DNA of 64,000 nucleotides, from contig NZ_CP045929.1 in the NCBI RefSeq assembly GCF_009664835.1, forward strand, positions 124,001 through 188,000. The letters are read 5' to 3'. Shown one piece after another: positions 1-7,981 of the stretch; within the stretch, counting starts at the first letter, position 1; each line of letters opens with the position of its first letter. A program made the translations under genes and the position numbers. The notes under the pieces were generated by a model that was not told where the DNA came from, did no database searches, and saw only the letters and a program-made list of their open reading frames with translations. Source of the stretch: Allosaccharopolyspora coralli (lineage in GTDB: Bacteria; Actinomycetota; Actinomycetes; Mycobacteriales; Pseudonocardiaceae).

Positions 1-38
1 GCGCGCGAGACCGCCCGATTAGTCGTCGACGACCGGGT

Positions 39-70
39 GGCCGGGGGCGGCCACAAGCCCGCCCCCGGCC
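39..70 (-). terminator. Hairpin downstream of hmgA
   Basis: Two perfect 12-base arms (GGCCGGGGGCGG at 39-50 and its complement at 59-70) enclose an 8-base loop and begin 6 bases past the hmgA stop codon. The position fits a terminator for the leftward transcript; there is no clear T-run. Bases 1-38 hold no gene I can support. Confidence 0.6.
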
Positions 71-75
71 GGGAG

Positions 76-1275
76 TCACGCCTCGGGGCCGCGGCCGGAC
101 CAGCTCCACGCGTACGCGGGGTCCTCGCAGGCCTCGGCGGCCTCGCCGAGATGCAGCGGCCGGAACGTGTCGATCATGACCGCGGTCTCGTCGAACCGTT
201 CCGCGCCGAGCGACGCCTCGACCGCCCCGGGTTGCGGGCCGTGCGTACAGCCGGAGGGATGCAGGGACAGCGAGCCGAGGCCGATGCCGGAGCCCTTGCG
301 GGCCTCGTAGTCGCCGCCGACGTAGAACATCAGCTCGTCGGAGTCGACGTTGGCGTGGTTGTAGGGCACCGGGACCGACAGCGGGTGGTAGTCGACCTTG
401 CGGGGGCAGAACGAGCACACCACGAAGTTCGGGCCCTCGAAGGTCTGGTGCACCGGTGGCGGCTGGTGCACGCGGCCGGTGATCGGTTCGAAGTCGCGGA
501 TGTTGAACACCCAGGGGTAGAGGCAGCCGTCCCAGCCGACGACGTCGAACGGATGGTGCGCGTAGGTCATGCGGGTCATGCCTTCGCGGTGGCGCACGTA
601 CACGTCGACGTCGGTGCCGTCGAGCAGCAGCGGCTGCTCGGGGACGCGGAGGTCGCGTTCGCAGTACGGCGAGTGCTCGAGGAACTGTCCCTTGGCGCTG
701 AGGTAGCGCTTGGGCGGCCCGATGTGCCCGGTGGCCTCGACGACGAGCATCCGCAGCTGTTCGTCGCCGGTGGGCACCACGCGGTAGGTGCATGAGGTCG
801 GCAGGACGACGTAGTCGCCCTCGGCGACGTCGAGCGCTCCGTAGATGGTCTCGACGGTGGCGGTGCCGGTCTGGATGTAGAGCAGCTCGTCCCCGGCGGC
901 GTTGCGGTAGAGCGGGCTGGTGGCGTTGGGGGCGCTGAACCGGATCGAGACGTCGTTGTTGGTGAACAGCAGGCGCCGGTGCCGGACGGCGTCGATCTCG
1001 TCGCCGCTGAACTTGAGGTCCTGGGACCGGAAACTGCGGGGCTTGAGCGGCAGGTTGGCCGTCGAGCGCTCGGTGACGGCTCCGGTGCCGAAGGAGTCGG
1101 TGACGGTGACGGCGTTGGTGATCGCCGTGGGCAGGTGCCGGTGGTACAGCAGTGCGGAGTCGGAAGAGAAGCCTTCGACGCCCATGAGTTCTTCGGCGTA
1201 GAGGCTTCCGTCGGGCGCGCGGAACTGGGTGTGACGTTTGGGCGGGATCTCTCCGACCCGCTTGTAGAACGGCAT
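76..1275 (-). CDS. hmgA: Homogentisate 1,2-dioxygenase
   Basis: Cytosolic non-haem Fe(II) dioxygenase that opens the ring of homogentisate to give maleylacetoacetate in tyrosine/phenylalanine degradation. The 399-residue product has the family's cupin core. The iron ligands are visible near the C-terminus: His and Glu in YNHANVDSDEL and His in GCTHGP, matching the His-Glu-His set of human HGD. It is somewhat shorter than the 445-residue human enzyme. I chose the ATG at 1275, not the upstream in-frame codon at 1329, because GGGGAGC lies just before it and the protein then starts MPFYKRVGEIPPKRH, as in the family. It is divergent from the unknown gene at 1349 and fahA, so one 73-base promoter region probably serves both directions. 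Confidence 0.95.
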   Translation of the reverse strand: MPFYKRVGEIPPKRHTQFRAPDGSLYAEELMGVEGFSSDSALLYHRHLPTAITNAVTVTDSFGTGAVTERSTANLPLKPRSFRSQDLKFSGDEIDAVRHRRLLFTNNDVSIRFSAPNATSPLYRNAAGDELLYIQTGTATVETIYGALDVAEGDYVVLPTSCTYRVVPTGDEQLRMLVVEATGHIGPPKRYLSAKGQFLEHSPYCERDLRVPEQPLLLDGTDVDVYVRHREGMTRMTYAHHPFDVVGWDGCLYPWVFNIRDFEPITGRVHQPPPVHQTFEGPNFVVCSFCPRKVDYHPLSVPVPYNHANVDSDELMFYVGGDYEARKGSGIGLGSLSLHPSGCTHGPQPGAVEASLGAERFDETAVMIDTFRPLHLGEAAEACEDPAYAWSWSGRGPEA

Positions 1276-1299
1276 GTGGGCTCCCCTGTCACCCGGTGA

Positions 1300-1320
1300 G
1301 GTGTCCGATAGTCGGTCACC
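1300..1320. promoter_or_regulatory. Candidate operator between hmgA and the fahA operon
   Basis: The sequence GGTGTCCGA-TAG-TCGGTCACC is an inverted repeat with 9-base arms (8 of 9 pairs match) centred in the short divergent promoter region. IclR-family regulators bind short palindromes of this type, and an IclR gene lies at 3439 in the same cluster. That the two belong together is inference. Confidence 0.45.
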
Positions 1321-1348
1321 TTTGTTCACTGGACGTTACGGCATTAGC

Positions 1349-2221
1349 GTGTCAGCCGTGTCAAGCGCTGTTGAGCTCCGCGCCCCTGGTCCGCGCGGCA
1401 TTCCGCCTCTTTTTGCCCGGTTGATCGATGACGCCGCGCTGTTCCCGCCGGGGGACGCGAGCGTGCCGGAGGCCGTGGCCTCTCACCTCGAAGCGCGCGA
1501 CGGTACGTTCGGCGGGCTGGTGGGCCCGATGCTGTGCAAGGCCTCCCGCCTCGCCGAGTTGATCACCGAGCTGGCGAAGAGCAAACCGGCGCGACCGGTC
1601 GAGTTGTCGCTGGTGTGCGACACCGGTCTCGGTGGTGTCCCGAAGGCGCTGTCGATCATCGAGGGGCGCACCGAACTGCTCGCGCTGCGCATGGTGGAGA
1701 TGCCGGCGCCCTCCGACGTCGACGACGTGTGGCTGGAACGGGTCTCGGAGTTCGTGCCCGAGGACGTCGTCCGCGTCGTCGAGCCGCGCCGCGGCGAAGG
1801 ATGGCTGGACGGCGTCAAGCGCGTCGCCGACTACGGCTGCTGGCCGAAACTGCGGTGCGGCGGACAGACGGCGGAGTCCTTCCCGACCGTCGACGTGGTC
1901 GCCGATTTCCTGGCGGTCGCCTCGACCCTCGAGGTCCCCTTCAAGACGACGACCGGCCTGCACCGTGCCGTGCGAGGCGCCGATCCGGAGACCGGTTTCG
2001 AGCAGCACGGATTCCTCAACCTGTTGGTGGCCACGGCGAAGTCGCTCACCGGAGGGGACGTGCGCGGCGCGCTGGCGAATACCGACGAGGCGGCACTGAC
2101 CGAGCAGGCGGAAGGCCTGTCCCAGGACGCGGCGAACGCCGTGCGGGACGTGTTCTCCTCGTACGGTTCCTGTTCCCTGTCCACCCCTGTCGACGACCTC
2201 GAGGAGTTGGGATTGCTGTGA
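1349..2221 (+). CDS. Uncharacterised protein in the homogentisate pathway operon
   Basis: I do not recognise a named family. The protein has about 290 residues, no signal peptide and no membrane segment, and alternates hydrophobic strands with helices in a way that suggests an alpha/beta (possibly TIM-barrel) enzyme. Conspicuous motifs are LIDDAALFPPGDASV near the N-terminus, PKLRCGGQ in the middle, and VPFKTTTGLHRAV and HGFLNLLVA near the C-terminus. Its TGA stop overlaps the GTG start of fahA (GTGA), so the two are translationally coupled. The cluster encodes the enzymes before and after maleylacetoacetate isomerase but no recognisable isomerase, so this gene could fill that step; that is inference. 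The start is uncertain: GTG 1349 or GTG 1358, neither with a good Shine-Dalgarno sequence. Confidence 0.7.
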   Translation: MSAVSSAVELRAPGPRGIPPLFARLIDDAALFPPGDASVPEAVASHLEARDGTFGGLVGPMLCKASRLAELITELAKSKPARPVELSLVCDTGLGGVPKALSIIEGRTELLALRMVEMPAPSDVDDVWLERVSEFVPEDVVRVVEPRRGEGWLDGVKRVADYGCWPKLRCGGQTAESFPTVDVVADFLAVASTLEVPFKTTTGLHRAVRGADPETGFEQHGFLNLLVATAKSLTGGDVRGALANTDEAALTEQAEGLSQDAANAVRDVFSSYGSCSLSTPVDDLEELGLL

Positions 2222-3423
2222 CCTGGATCGACGATCCTGCATTCGGTCCGGACCGCCCGTTCGGGCCGCAGACGCTGCCGTACGGAGTGCTGGAGACCGA
2301 CTCCGGCCCGGCGGTGTGCGTCCGTGTCGGTGACCACGCCCTGCCGCTCCGGGGCCTCGCGCCGGAACTCGGCGCCGAGCTCGCCGGAGTGGTCTCCGGC
2401 GGCTCGCTCGACCCGTTGCTCGCCGCCGGCAATACACAGTGGACGGCACTGCGAGCGCGGATCGCCGAGGTCGTGACCTCCGATCGGCGCCCGGACGGCG
2501 CGGAACTGCTGCCGGTCGACGAGCACCGGATGCTGCTGGGATTCACCGTCGCCGACTACGTCGACTTCTACTCGTCGCGGCACCACGCGGAGAACGTCGG
2601 CCGCATGTTCCGGCCCGACAGCGAGCCGCTGCTGCCGAACTGGACGCACTTGCCGGTGGGCTACCACGGCCGCGCGGGCACGGTGGTGGTCTCCGGAACC
2701 GACGTCGTGCGCCCGGACGGTCAGTCCCGTCCTCCGGGTGACGAGATGCCGTCGTTCGGACCGTCGAAGCGACTCGACATCGAGGCCGAGGTCGGTTTCG
2801 TGTGCGGCGGTGCGCCGACCTCCCGCGTGGGCACCGCCGAGATCGCCGACCACGTCTTCGGCGTCGCCCTGGTCAACGACTGGTCCGCGCGGGACATCCA
2901 GCCGTGGGAGTACCAGCCGCTGGGGCCGCACCTGGCCAAGTCGTTCGCGACCTCGATCGCCGGATGGATCACGCCGCTCGCGGCGTTCGTGGACGCTCGC
3001 GTCGAGCCGCCGAAGCCGGACCACGCGCTGCAGGACTACCTGGTGGAGAAGGAGCCGTGGGGCCTGGACCTGCACCTGGAGGTGCGGTGCAACGGAACCC
3101 CGGTCTCCCGGCCCGAGTTCCGGTACATGTCGTGGTCACCCGCGCAGCAGTTGGCGCACATGACCGTCAACGGCGCCACCGTCCGGCCCGGTGACCTGTT
3201 CGCCTCCGGCACCGTGTCCGGCCCGGACCAGGACCAGTACGGCAGCCTGCTCGAGCTGACCTGGGCGGGCAAGGAACCGCTCGTCCTCGACGGCGGCGAG
3301 CAGCGGACCTTCCTGGAGGACGGCGACACCGTGACCGTCGTCGGCCACGCCCCCGGCCCGGACGGCTCTGTCGTCGGTCTCGGTGCGGTGACCGGCACGA
3401 TCGTGGCCGCTGAGCCCCGGTGA
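2218..3423 (+). CDS. fahA: Fumarylacetoacetase
   Basis: Cytosolic hydrolase that splits fumarylacetoacetate into fumarate and acetoacetate, the last step of tyrosine degradation. The 401-residue protein shows the N-terminal FAH domain followed by the catalytic fold. Metal and active-site residues can be read: DYVDFYSSRHHA (Asp and the catalytic His), IEAEVGF (Glu pair) and NDWSARDIQPWEY followed by HLAKSF (Asp, Arg, Gln, Lys), all as in the mammalian enzyme. The GTG at 2218 overlaps the stop of the preceding gene by 4 bases and gives the expected VTWIDD start; the longer open frame upstream is a shadow of that gene. An IclR gene follows 15 bases downstream. Confidence 0.95.
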   Translation: MTWIDDPAFGPDRPFGPQTLPYGVLETDSGPAVCVRVGDHALPLRGLAPELGAELAGVVSGGSLDPLLAAGNTQWTALRARIAEVVTSDRRPDGAELLPVDEHRMLLGFTVADYVDFYSSRHHAENVGRMFRPDSEPLLPNWTHLPVGYHGRAGTVVVSGTDVVRPDGQSRPPGDEMPSFGPSKRLDIEAEVGFVCGGAPTSRVGTAEIADHVFGVALVNDWSARDIQPWEYQPLGPHLAKSFATSIAGWITPLAAFVDARVEPPKPDHALQDYLVEKEPWGLDLHLEVRCNGTPVSRPEFRYMSWSPAQQLAHMTVNGATVRPGDLFASGTVSGPDQDQYGSLLELTWAGKEPLVLDGGEQRTFLEDGDTVTVVGHAPGPDGSVVGLGAVTGTIVAAEPR

Positions 3424-3438
3424 CTCGGAGGTGAGCCG

Positions 3439-4149
3439 ATGAGCAGGCGTCCCGTCGAACCGGCGCGTGCGCCGCGCAGGGCGAACAGCGCGCCCCAGGC
3501 CGGCGCGGGTTCGACGGCGCCGGCCAAAGAGAGCTCGCTGACGCTGGAGCGGGGTCTGAACCTGCTGCAGGCGGTCGCCGACGCCGAGTCCGAGGCGCCG
3601 ACGATCAGCGAACTCGCCACGGCGATCGACGTGAGCCGTGCGGCGGTGTACCGGCTGATCGGCCCGTTGCAGGCGCGCGGGCTGATCCGCAGAGAGGGCT
3701 CCCGGGTCCGGTTGGGACTCGGGGTGCTCTGGCTCGCGGGCCGGGTGCTGCCGCAGTTGCGGTTCGCCGCGATGCCCACGTTGCGGGCGTTGGCGGAGCG
3801 CGCGGGCAACACCGTGCATCTGACCGTCGCCGACGGGCACGAGGCGCAGGCGGTCGCCGTGGTCGAACCGTCGTGGACGAGCTACCACGTCGCCTACCGC
3901 GTGGGTACCCGGCATTCCGTGGAGACCGGAGCCGCCGGACGGGCGATCGACCTGCCCGCCGAGGGGCCGCAGTGGACGGCCAGCGCCGGTGAGTTGCAGT
4001 CGGGCGCGTGCGGGATCGCCGCCCCCGTGCGCCGAGTACCCGGGTTGCGGGCGAGCGTGGGGATCGTGTCGTTGCAGCCGCTCTCGCAGGAGGAACTCGG
4101 CCCGCTCGTGGCCGAGGCGGCCGAAGCGGTCGCCGCCGCCCTACGCTGA
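3439..4149 (+). CDS. IclR-family transcriptional regulator
   Basis: A 236-residue DNA-binding regulator. After a basic, low-complexity N-terminus of about 30 residues comes a winged helix-turn-helix (residues about 33-95; PTISELATAIDVSRAAVYRL is the recognition region) and then an effector-binding domain of IclR type, somewhat short for the family. The start is ATG 3439, preceded by GGAGGTGAG. It sits 15 bases after fahA and probably belongs to the same operon. The likely job is control of the hmgA/fahA genes in response to a pathway intermediate; the palindrome at 1300-1320 is the obvious candidate site. The ligand is not visible from sequence. Confidence 0.88.
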   Translation: MSRRPVEPARAPRRANSAPQAGAGSTAPAKESSLTLERGLNLLQAVADAESEAPTISELATAIDVSRAAVYRLIGPLQARGLIRREGSRVRLGLGVLWLAGRVLPQLRFAAMPTLRALAERAGNTVHLTVADGHEAQAVAVVEPSWTSYHVAYRVGTRHSVETGAAGRAIDLPAEGPQWTASAGELQSGACGIAAPVRRVPGLRASVGIVSLQPLSQEELGPLVAEAAEAVAAALR

Positions 4150-4151
4150 GC

Positions 4152-4175
4152 GTTTCCCCGAACGACGGGGAAAAC
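4152..4175 (+). terminator. Hairpin after the IclR gene
   Basis: GTTTCCCCG and CGGGGAAAAC form a stem with a 5-base loop directly after the IclR stop codon. A second inverted repeat, CCACTGTG...CACAGTGG, follows at 4188-4216. Together they probably end the fahA-iclR transcript. Confidence 0.5.
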
Positions 4176-4368
4176 GGTCCGGAAACTCCACTGTGGATGA
4201 CCGAATCGCACAGTGGATCCCACGCGCTGTGACTCTGGGCGAGCACTCCGCTGCGGTCCGTGACTTGGCTGGTCGCCGTGTTCGCGCTACCTTCTCGTGC
4301 ACCTCGTCACAGTCCGGCGAGGACGGAACGCGGGTCGGGCGCCACCGGCGACCTGGCCCGCCGTCCAG

Positions 4369-5052
4369 GTGCCAGGGAGGGCTGTCATCGGCAGGTCCGA
4401 CGACGTCGTGCCGCGGACCGGGGCCTGGATTCCCCGGCGCCGCGCGATCTACCTCGCTGCCGGCCTGATCCTGCTGCTCGTGGGCGGTGGGACGGCGGCG
4501 GTGGGCACGCTGTTGTTCTCCGGCCAGGCCCGCGCGGACCGGCCGATCGCCGACCTCGTGCCCGAAACTCCGCCGGACGTCCCAGGGCAATGGGGCACCC
4601 ACTACGTCGACACCACCGCCCAGCGCAGCGAGTGGGGCTTGGAGGGCCAAGCCACGCGAACCTGGACACACCCCGAAGGCACCACCGTGCGGGTCACGGT
4701 CGGACGCTTCGGATCTCCGGTCTCGGCATCCCTGGCGTTCGCGCGCACCAACCCACGGCAGCGCACGGAGGAAGCTTCCGGGGAGAAGATCGGCGAGTAC
4801 GACGCGATCTTCGACGAACGTCCGCAGCACCTCCCGACGAACCACGACGGGGTACAGCACTTCTGCGGACAACTGCTCGACAAGCCGGGAATCTGCGACA
4901 CTCGCTGGCTGTTACTGCGTCACGGGCAGTACCTGGTCGAGATCGTCGTGGTGAACGGTGCGAGTCCGGACGGCAGCCTGCCGGTGTGGGTGCAGTCGCT
5001 CGCCGAGACGGTGCACCGCACGATCTGTGCTCGTGCGCCCCAGGTCGGCTGA
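4369..5052 (+). CDS. Membrane-anchored protein of unknown function
   Basis: I do not recognise the family. The product has a short basic N-terminus, one hydrophobic segment (AIYLAAGLILLLVGGGTAAV) and an outside domain of about 180 residues with two cysteines (HFCGQ and GICDT) that could form a disulfide. This is the layout of a single-pass protein exposed outside the membrane. The start is unclear: GTG 4369 is used here, GTG 4297 and GTG 4408 are alternatives, and an AGGGAGG motif near 4374 does not sit well with any of them. It stands alone between the tyrosine cluster and the cyd genes. Confidence 0.6.
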   Translation: MPGRAVIGRSDDVVPRTGAWIPRRRAIYLAAGLILLLVGGGTAAVGTLLFSGQARADRPIADLVPETPPDVPGQWGTHYVDTTAQRSEWGLEGQATRTWTHPEGTTVRVTVGRFGSPVSASLAFARTNPRQRTEEASGEKIGEYDAIFDERPQHLPTNHDGVQHFCGQLLDKPGICDTRWLLLRHGQYLVEIVVVNGASPDGSLPVWVQSLAETVHRTICARAPQVG

Positions 5053-5078
5053 ACCGGGCACACCAGATGCCTGAACGA

Positions 5079-5122
5079 GCGCGCGGGTTGGTCGCGTGGG
5101 TGGTTGCGTGGCGGAACCTCAC
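5079..5122. repeat. Repeat family A, partial copy A1
   Basis: This segment carries the family core GTGGGTGGTTGCGTGGCGG followed by AACCTCA. It matches the copies at 13155-13330 and 48390-48560 and, more loosely, 59407-59514. Only one flank is preserved. With the family B copy at 5186-5276 it fills the 349-base gap before cydA, where I see no other gene. Confidence 0.7.
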
Positions 5123-5185
5123 CTCGCGGCCGGCGCGTCTGCGTAGACGTCCGGGCACTCTCGGCGCACAGTGCCGACCAGCCCG

Positions 5186-5276
5186 TCAGAGTGCACTTGG
5201 GAGCCCTCACCGTGCCGAGGCTGATCACGTGTGATCGTGCCCTACGGGCACAAAAGCCAGTTCCGAAACCTCAGAG
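5186..5276. repeat. Repeat family B, copy B1
   Basis: An element of about 91 bases with ends that are imperfect inverted repeats (TCAGAGTGCACTTGGG at the left, complement of the family's other end at the right). It contains the family hairpin GTGCCCTACGGGCAC. Related copies lie at 21935-22064, 52103-52222 and 57281-57500. Its sequence is translated in the false N-terminal extension of the cydA reading frame. Confidence 0.75.
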
Positions 5277-5401
5277 AGCTTCTGAGTCTCACCAGAGCGC
5301 GTCCGACGGGACCAAGGTCCCTTGTGGCCGGGACCCCTGACCGGGCGATCCGGGACGGCCGACTCTGCGTCGTGCCCGCGCGCGGGAGCAGGGTGGGGGG
5401 C

Positions 5402-6925
5402 GTGGATCCCCTCGACATCGCCCGGTGGCAGTTCGGTATCACCACCGTCTACCACTTCGTCATGGTCCCGCTGACGATCGGACTCGCCGTCCTCGTCGCC
5501 GGGATGCAGACGGCCTGGTACCGGACGGGCAACCGCCGCTACCTGAAGATGACCAAGTTCTGGGGCAAGTTGATGCTGGTCAACTTCGCGATGGGGGTGG
5601 TCACCGGCATCGTCCAGGAGTTCCAGTTCGGGATGTCCTGGAGTGCGTATTCGCGGTTCGTCGGGGACGTGTTCGGTGCGCCGCTGGCGATGGAGGGCAT
5701 CGTCGCGTTCTTCGTCGAGTCCACGTTCCTCGGCCTGTGGATCTTCGGCTGGGACCGGCTGTCGAAGGGTGTCCATCTGGCGTGCGTGTGGGCGTTCTCG
5801 CTGGCGACCGTCGCGTCCGCCTACTTCATTCTCGCCGCGAACTCGTGGATGCAGCACCCGGTCGGCGTCGAGATGGTCGACGGCGTTCCCCGCCTGAACT
5901 CGATCTGGGCGGTGCTGGGCAACAACACCGCGCTGGCGGCGATCCCGCACACCGTCCTCGGGTGTTTCGCCGTCGCGGGCGCGTTCCTCGTCGGCGTCGC
6001 CGCGTGGAAGATCCACTCGCGACACCGCGCGGCCCCGGCTCTGACGGATCCGGCTGCCGACGAGGACACCCGCGAGGACCGCAAACTCTGGCACACCTCG
6101 ATGCGGCTCGGCGCCTGGGTCGGCGTCGTCGCCTTCGCGGGACTGGCGATCACCGGCGACTTCCAGGCGAAGCTGATGTTCCAGCAGCAGCCGATGAAGA
6201 TGGCCTCCGCGGAGGCGCTGTGCCACACCGAACAACCCGCGAGTTTCTCGGTGTTCGCGATCGGTGACGTCGCCCGGCCGGACTGCGAGAACGTCAAGAG
6301 CTTCACGGTTCCCTACGTGTTGTCCTACCTCGCCAACGGGGAACTCGACAGCGAAGTCAAGGGTGTCCAGGAGCTCATCCCGGAGTATCAGGAGCGGTTC
6401 GGAACGCACTACCCGGACGACCCGGCGCTGGGGAAGATGGCCGGGCAGCCCATCGAGTACGTGCCGAACCTGCCTGCCACCTACTGGGGTTTCCGGTTCA
6501 TGATCGGCTTCGGCTCGGTGGCCGCCGCGGGCGCGGTCGCGGTGCTGTGGTTGACCAGGGGCGGGCGATTCCCCCGGTGGCGCGGGTGGCCGCTGCTGGC
6601 GGTCGCGAGCATCGCGACCCCGTTCCTGGGCAACATCGCGGGCTGGATCTTCACCGAACTCGGCAGGCAGCCGTTCGTCGTGGCACCGAATCCCGATCCG
6701 TCCGGTGTGGACGGTGTCTGGATGTTCACCGCCGCCGCCGTCTCGTCCGGTGTCTCCGGCGGCGAGATGCTGACCTCGCTGATCGGCCTGACGACCGTGT
6801 ACGCCGTGCTGGCCGTGGTGGAGGTGTTCCTCATGGTGCGGTTCATCCGGGGCGGTGTGGAGTCCGTCATGCCGCCGGAGAAGGGGGAGGACGACGATGA
6901 CGACGTCCTGTCGTTCGCGTACTGA
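5402..6925 (+). CDS. cydA: Cytochrome bd quinol oxidase subunit I
   Basis: Membrane subunit of the high-affinity terminal oxidase that oxidises quinol and reduces O2 to water. The protein of about 507 residues has the family's many transmembrane helices. The haem-ligand His lies in the first helix (ARWQFGITTVYHF), and the GRQPF motif near the C-terminus corresponds to the conserved GRQPW. The Q-loop is of the short type usual in Gram-positive bacteria. The C-terminus is acidic (GEDDDDDV). GTG 5402 follows a GGGTGGGGGG tract and gives the normal start; the open frame runs 57 codons further upstream only because repeat B1 happens to be open. First gene of cydA-cydB-cydDC. Confidence 0.95.
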   Translation: MDPLDIARWQFGITTVYHFVMVPLTIGLAVLVAGMQTAWYRTGNRRYLKMTKFWGKLMLVNFAMGVVTGIVQEFQFGMSWSAYSRFVGDVFGAPLAMEGIVAFFVESTFLGLWIFGWDRLSKGVHLACVWAFSLATVASAYFILAANSWMQHPVGVEMVDGVPRLNSIWAVLGNNTALAAIPHTVLGCFAVAGAFLVGVAAWKIHSRHRAAPALTDPAADEDTREDRKLWHTSMRLGAWVGVVAFAGLAITGDFQAKLMFQQQPMKMASAEALCHTEQPASFSVFAIGDVARPDCENVKSFTVPYVLSYLANGELDSEVKGVQELIPEYQERFGTHYPDDPALGKMAGQPIEYVPNLPATYWGFRFMIGFGSVAAAGAVAVLWLTRGGRFPRWRGWPLLAVASIATPFLGNIAGWIFTELGRQPFVVAPNPDPSGVDGVWMFTAAAVSSGVSGGEMLTSLIGLTTVYAVLAVVEVFLMVRFIRGGVESVMPPEKGEDDDDDVLSFAY

Positions 6926-6970
6926 CCGAGGTGTCGCGGTCGTGGACGACGGACTGCGGGAGGAGAACTG

Positions 6971-7981
6971 ATGGATCTGCCGACGGTGTGGTTCTGCGTG
7001 ATCGCACTGCTGTGGCTCGGGTACCTGTTCCTGGAGGGCTTCGACTTCGGGGTCGGGATGCTGCTGCCGATCCTCGGGCGACGCGAGGAGGAGCGGCGTG
7101 TCCTGATCAACACGATCGGGCCGGTGTGGGACGGCAACGAGGTGTGGCTGATCGTCGCCGTCGGTGCCACGTTCGCCGCTTTCCCGCCCTGGTACGCGGG
7201 TCTGCTCAGCGCCGCATACCTGCCGTTGTTGTTGCTGCTGCTCGTGCTGATCGGTCGCGGGGTGGCCTTCGAGTATCGCGGGAAGGTCGACACGGCCCGG
7301 TGGCGCCGTGCGTGGGACATCGTGATCGTCCTCGCCTCGTGGCTCGCGCCGATGATGGTCGGGCTGGTGCTGACGGCGACCGTGTTCGGCCTGCCGATCG
7401 ACGTCGACGGCAACCGCGTCGGCGGCCCGCTGGTGATCCTCACGCTGGTGAACGTGGTGGGAGCTCTGGCGTTCTGGGGATTCTCCCTGCTGCACGGTGC
7501 CCTGTTCCTGTCGCTGAAGACGGCCGGTGAGGTTCGGGAACGTGCGCGGCGGATCGGGTTGCAGTGGGGTCTGCCGCTGCTGCTGCCGACGGTGGCGCTG
7601 GTCCTGGCCGCACAGGTCGGGCAGGGGCACGCCTGGACGTGGATTCCCATCGCGGTGGCCGGGATCGTCTCCGTGCTCGCCTGGTGGTGTCTTCACCGGT
7701 GGCGTGAGGGGCAGGCGTTCGCGCTGCAGGGAATCGGACTCGCCGCCGTCGTCGTGGCGCTGTTCGGCACGCTGTGGCCGAACGTGCTGCCGTCCACATT
7801 GGACCCGACTTGGTCGCTGTCGATCGAGGGCGCCGCGTCGAGTCCGTACACGCTCGCCGTCATCACCTGGGTCGCCGCGTTCGGTACACCGGCCGTCATG
7901 GTCTACCAGGGCTGGACGTACTGGGTGTTCCGGAAGCGGATCGGCACCCACCACATCCCGGCGGTGCACGCGCCGTCGTGA
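6971..7981 (+). CDS. cydB: Cytochrome bd quinol oxidase subunit II
   Basis: Second membrane subunit of cytochrome bd oxidase. The 336 residues form about eight to nine hydrophobic helices. The N-terminus (MDLPTVWFCVIALLWLGY, then EGFDFGVGMLLP) is the conserved family start, with the acidic residues thought to lie in the proton path. ATG 6971 follows GGGAGGAGAACTG, a strong ribosome binding site. Its stop overlaps the GTG of cydDC by four bases. Confidence 0.95.
   Translation: MDLPTVWFCVIALLWLGYLFLEGFDFGVGMLLPILGRREEERRVLINTIGPVWDGNEVWLIVAVGATFAAFPPWYAGLLSAAYLPLLLLLLVLIGRGVAFEYRGKVDTARWRRAWDIVIVLASWLAPMMVGLVLTATVFGLPIDVDGNRVGGPLVILTLVNVVGALAFWGFSLLHGALFLSLKTAGEVRERARRIGLQWGLPLLLPTVALVLAAQVGQGHAWTWIPIAVAGIVSVLAWWCLHRWREGQAFALQGIGLAAVVVALFGTLWPNVLPSTLDPTWSLSIEGAASSPYTLAVITWVAAFGTPAVMVYQGWTYWVFRKRIGTHHIPAVHAPS

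Noticed and set aside
5231-5401. A 57-residue N-terminal extension of CydA
   Set aside because: It is translated from repeat B1 and spacer; the family start with a ribosome binding site is at GTG 5402.
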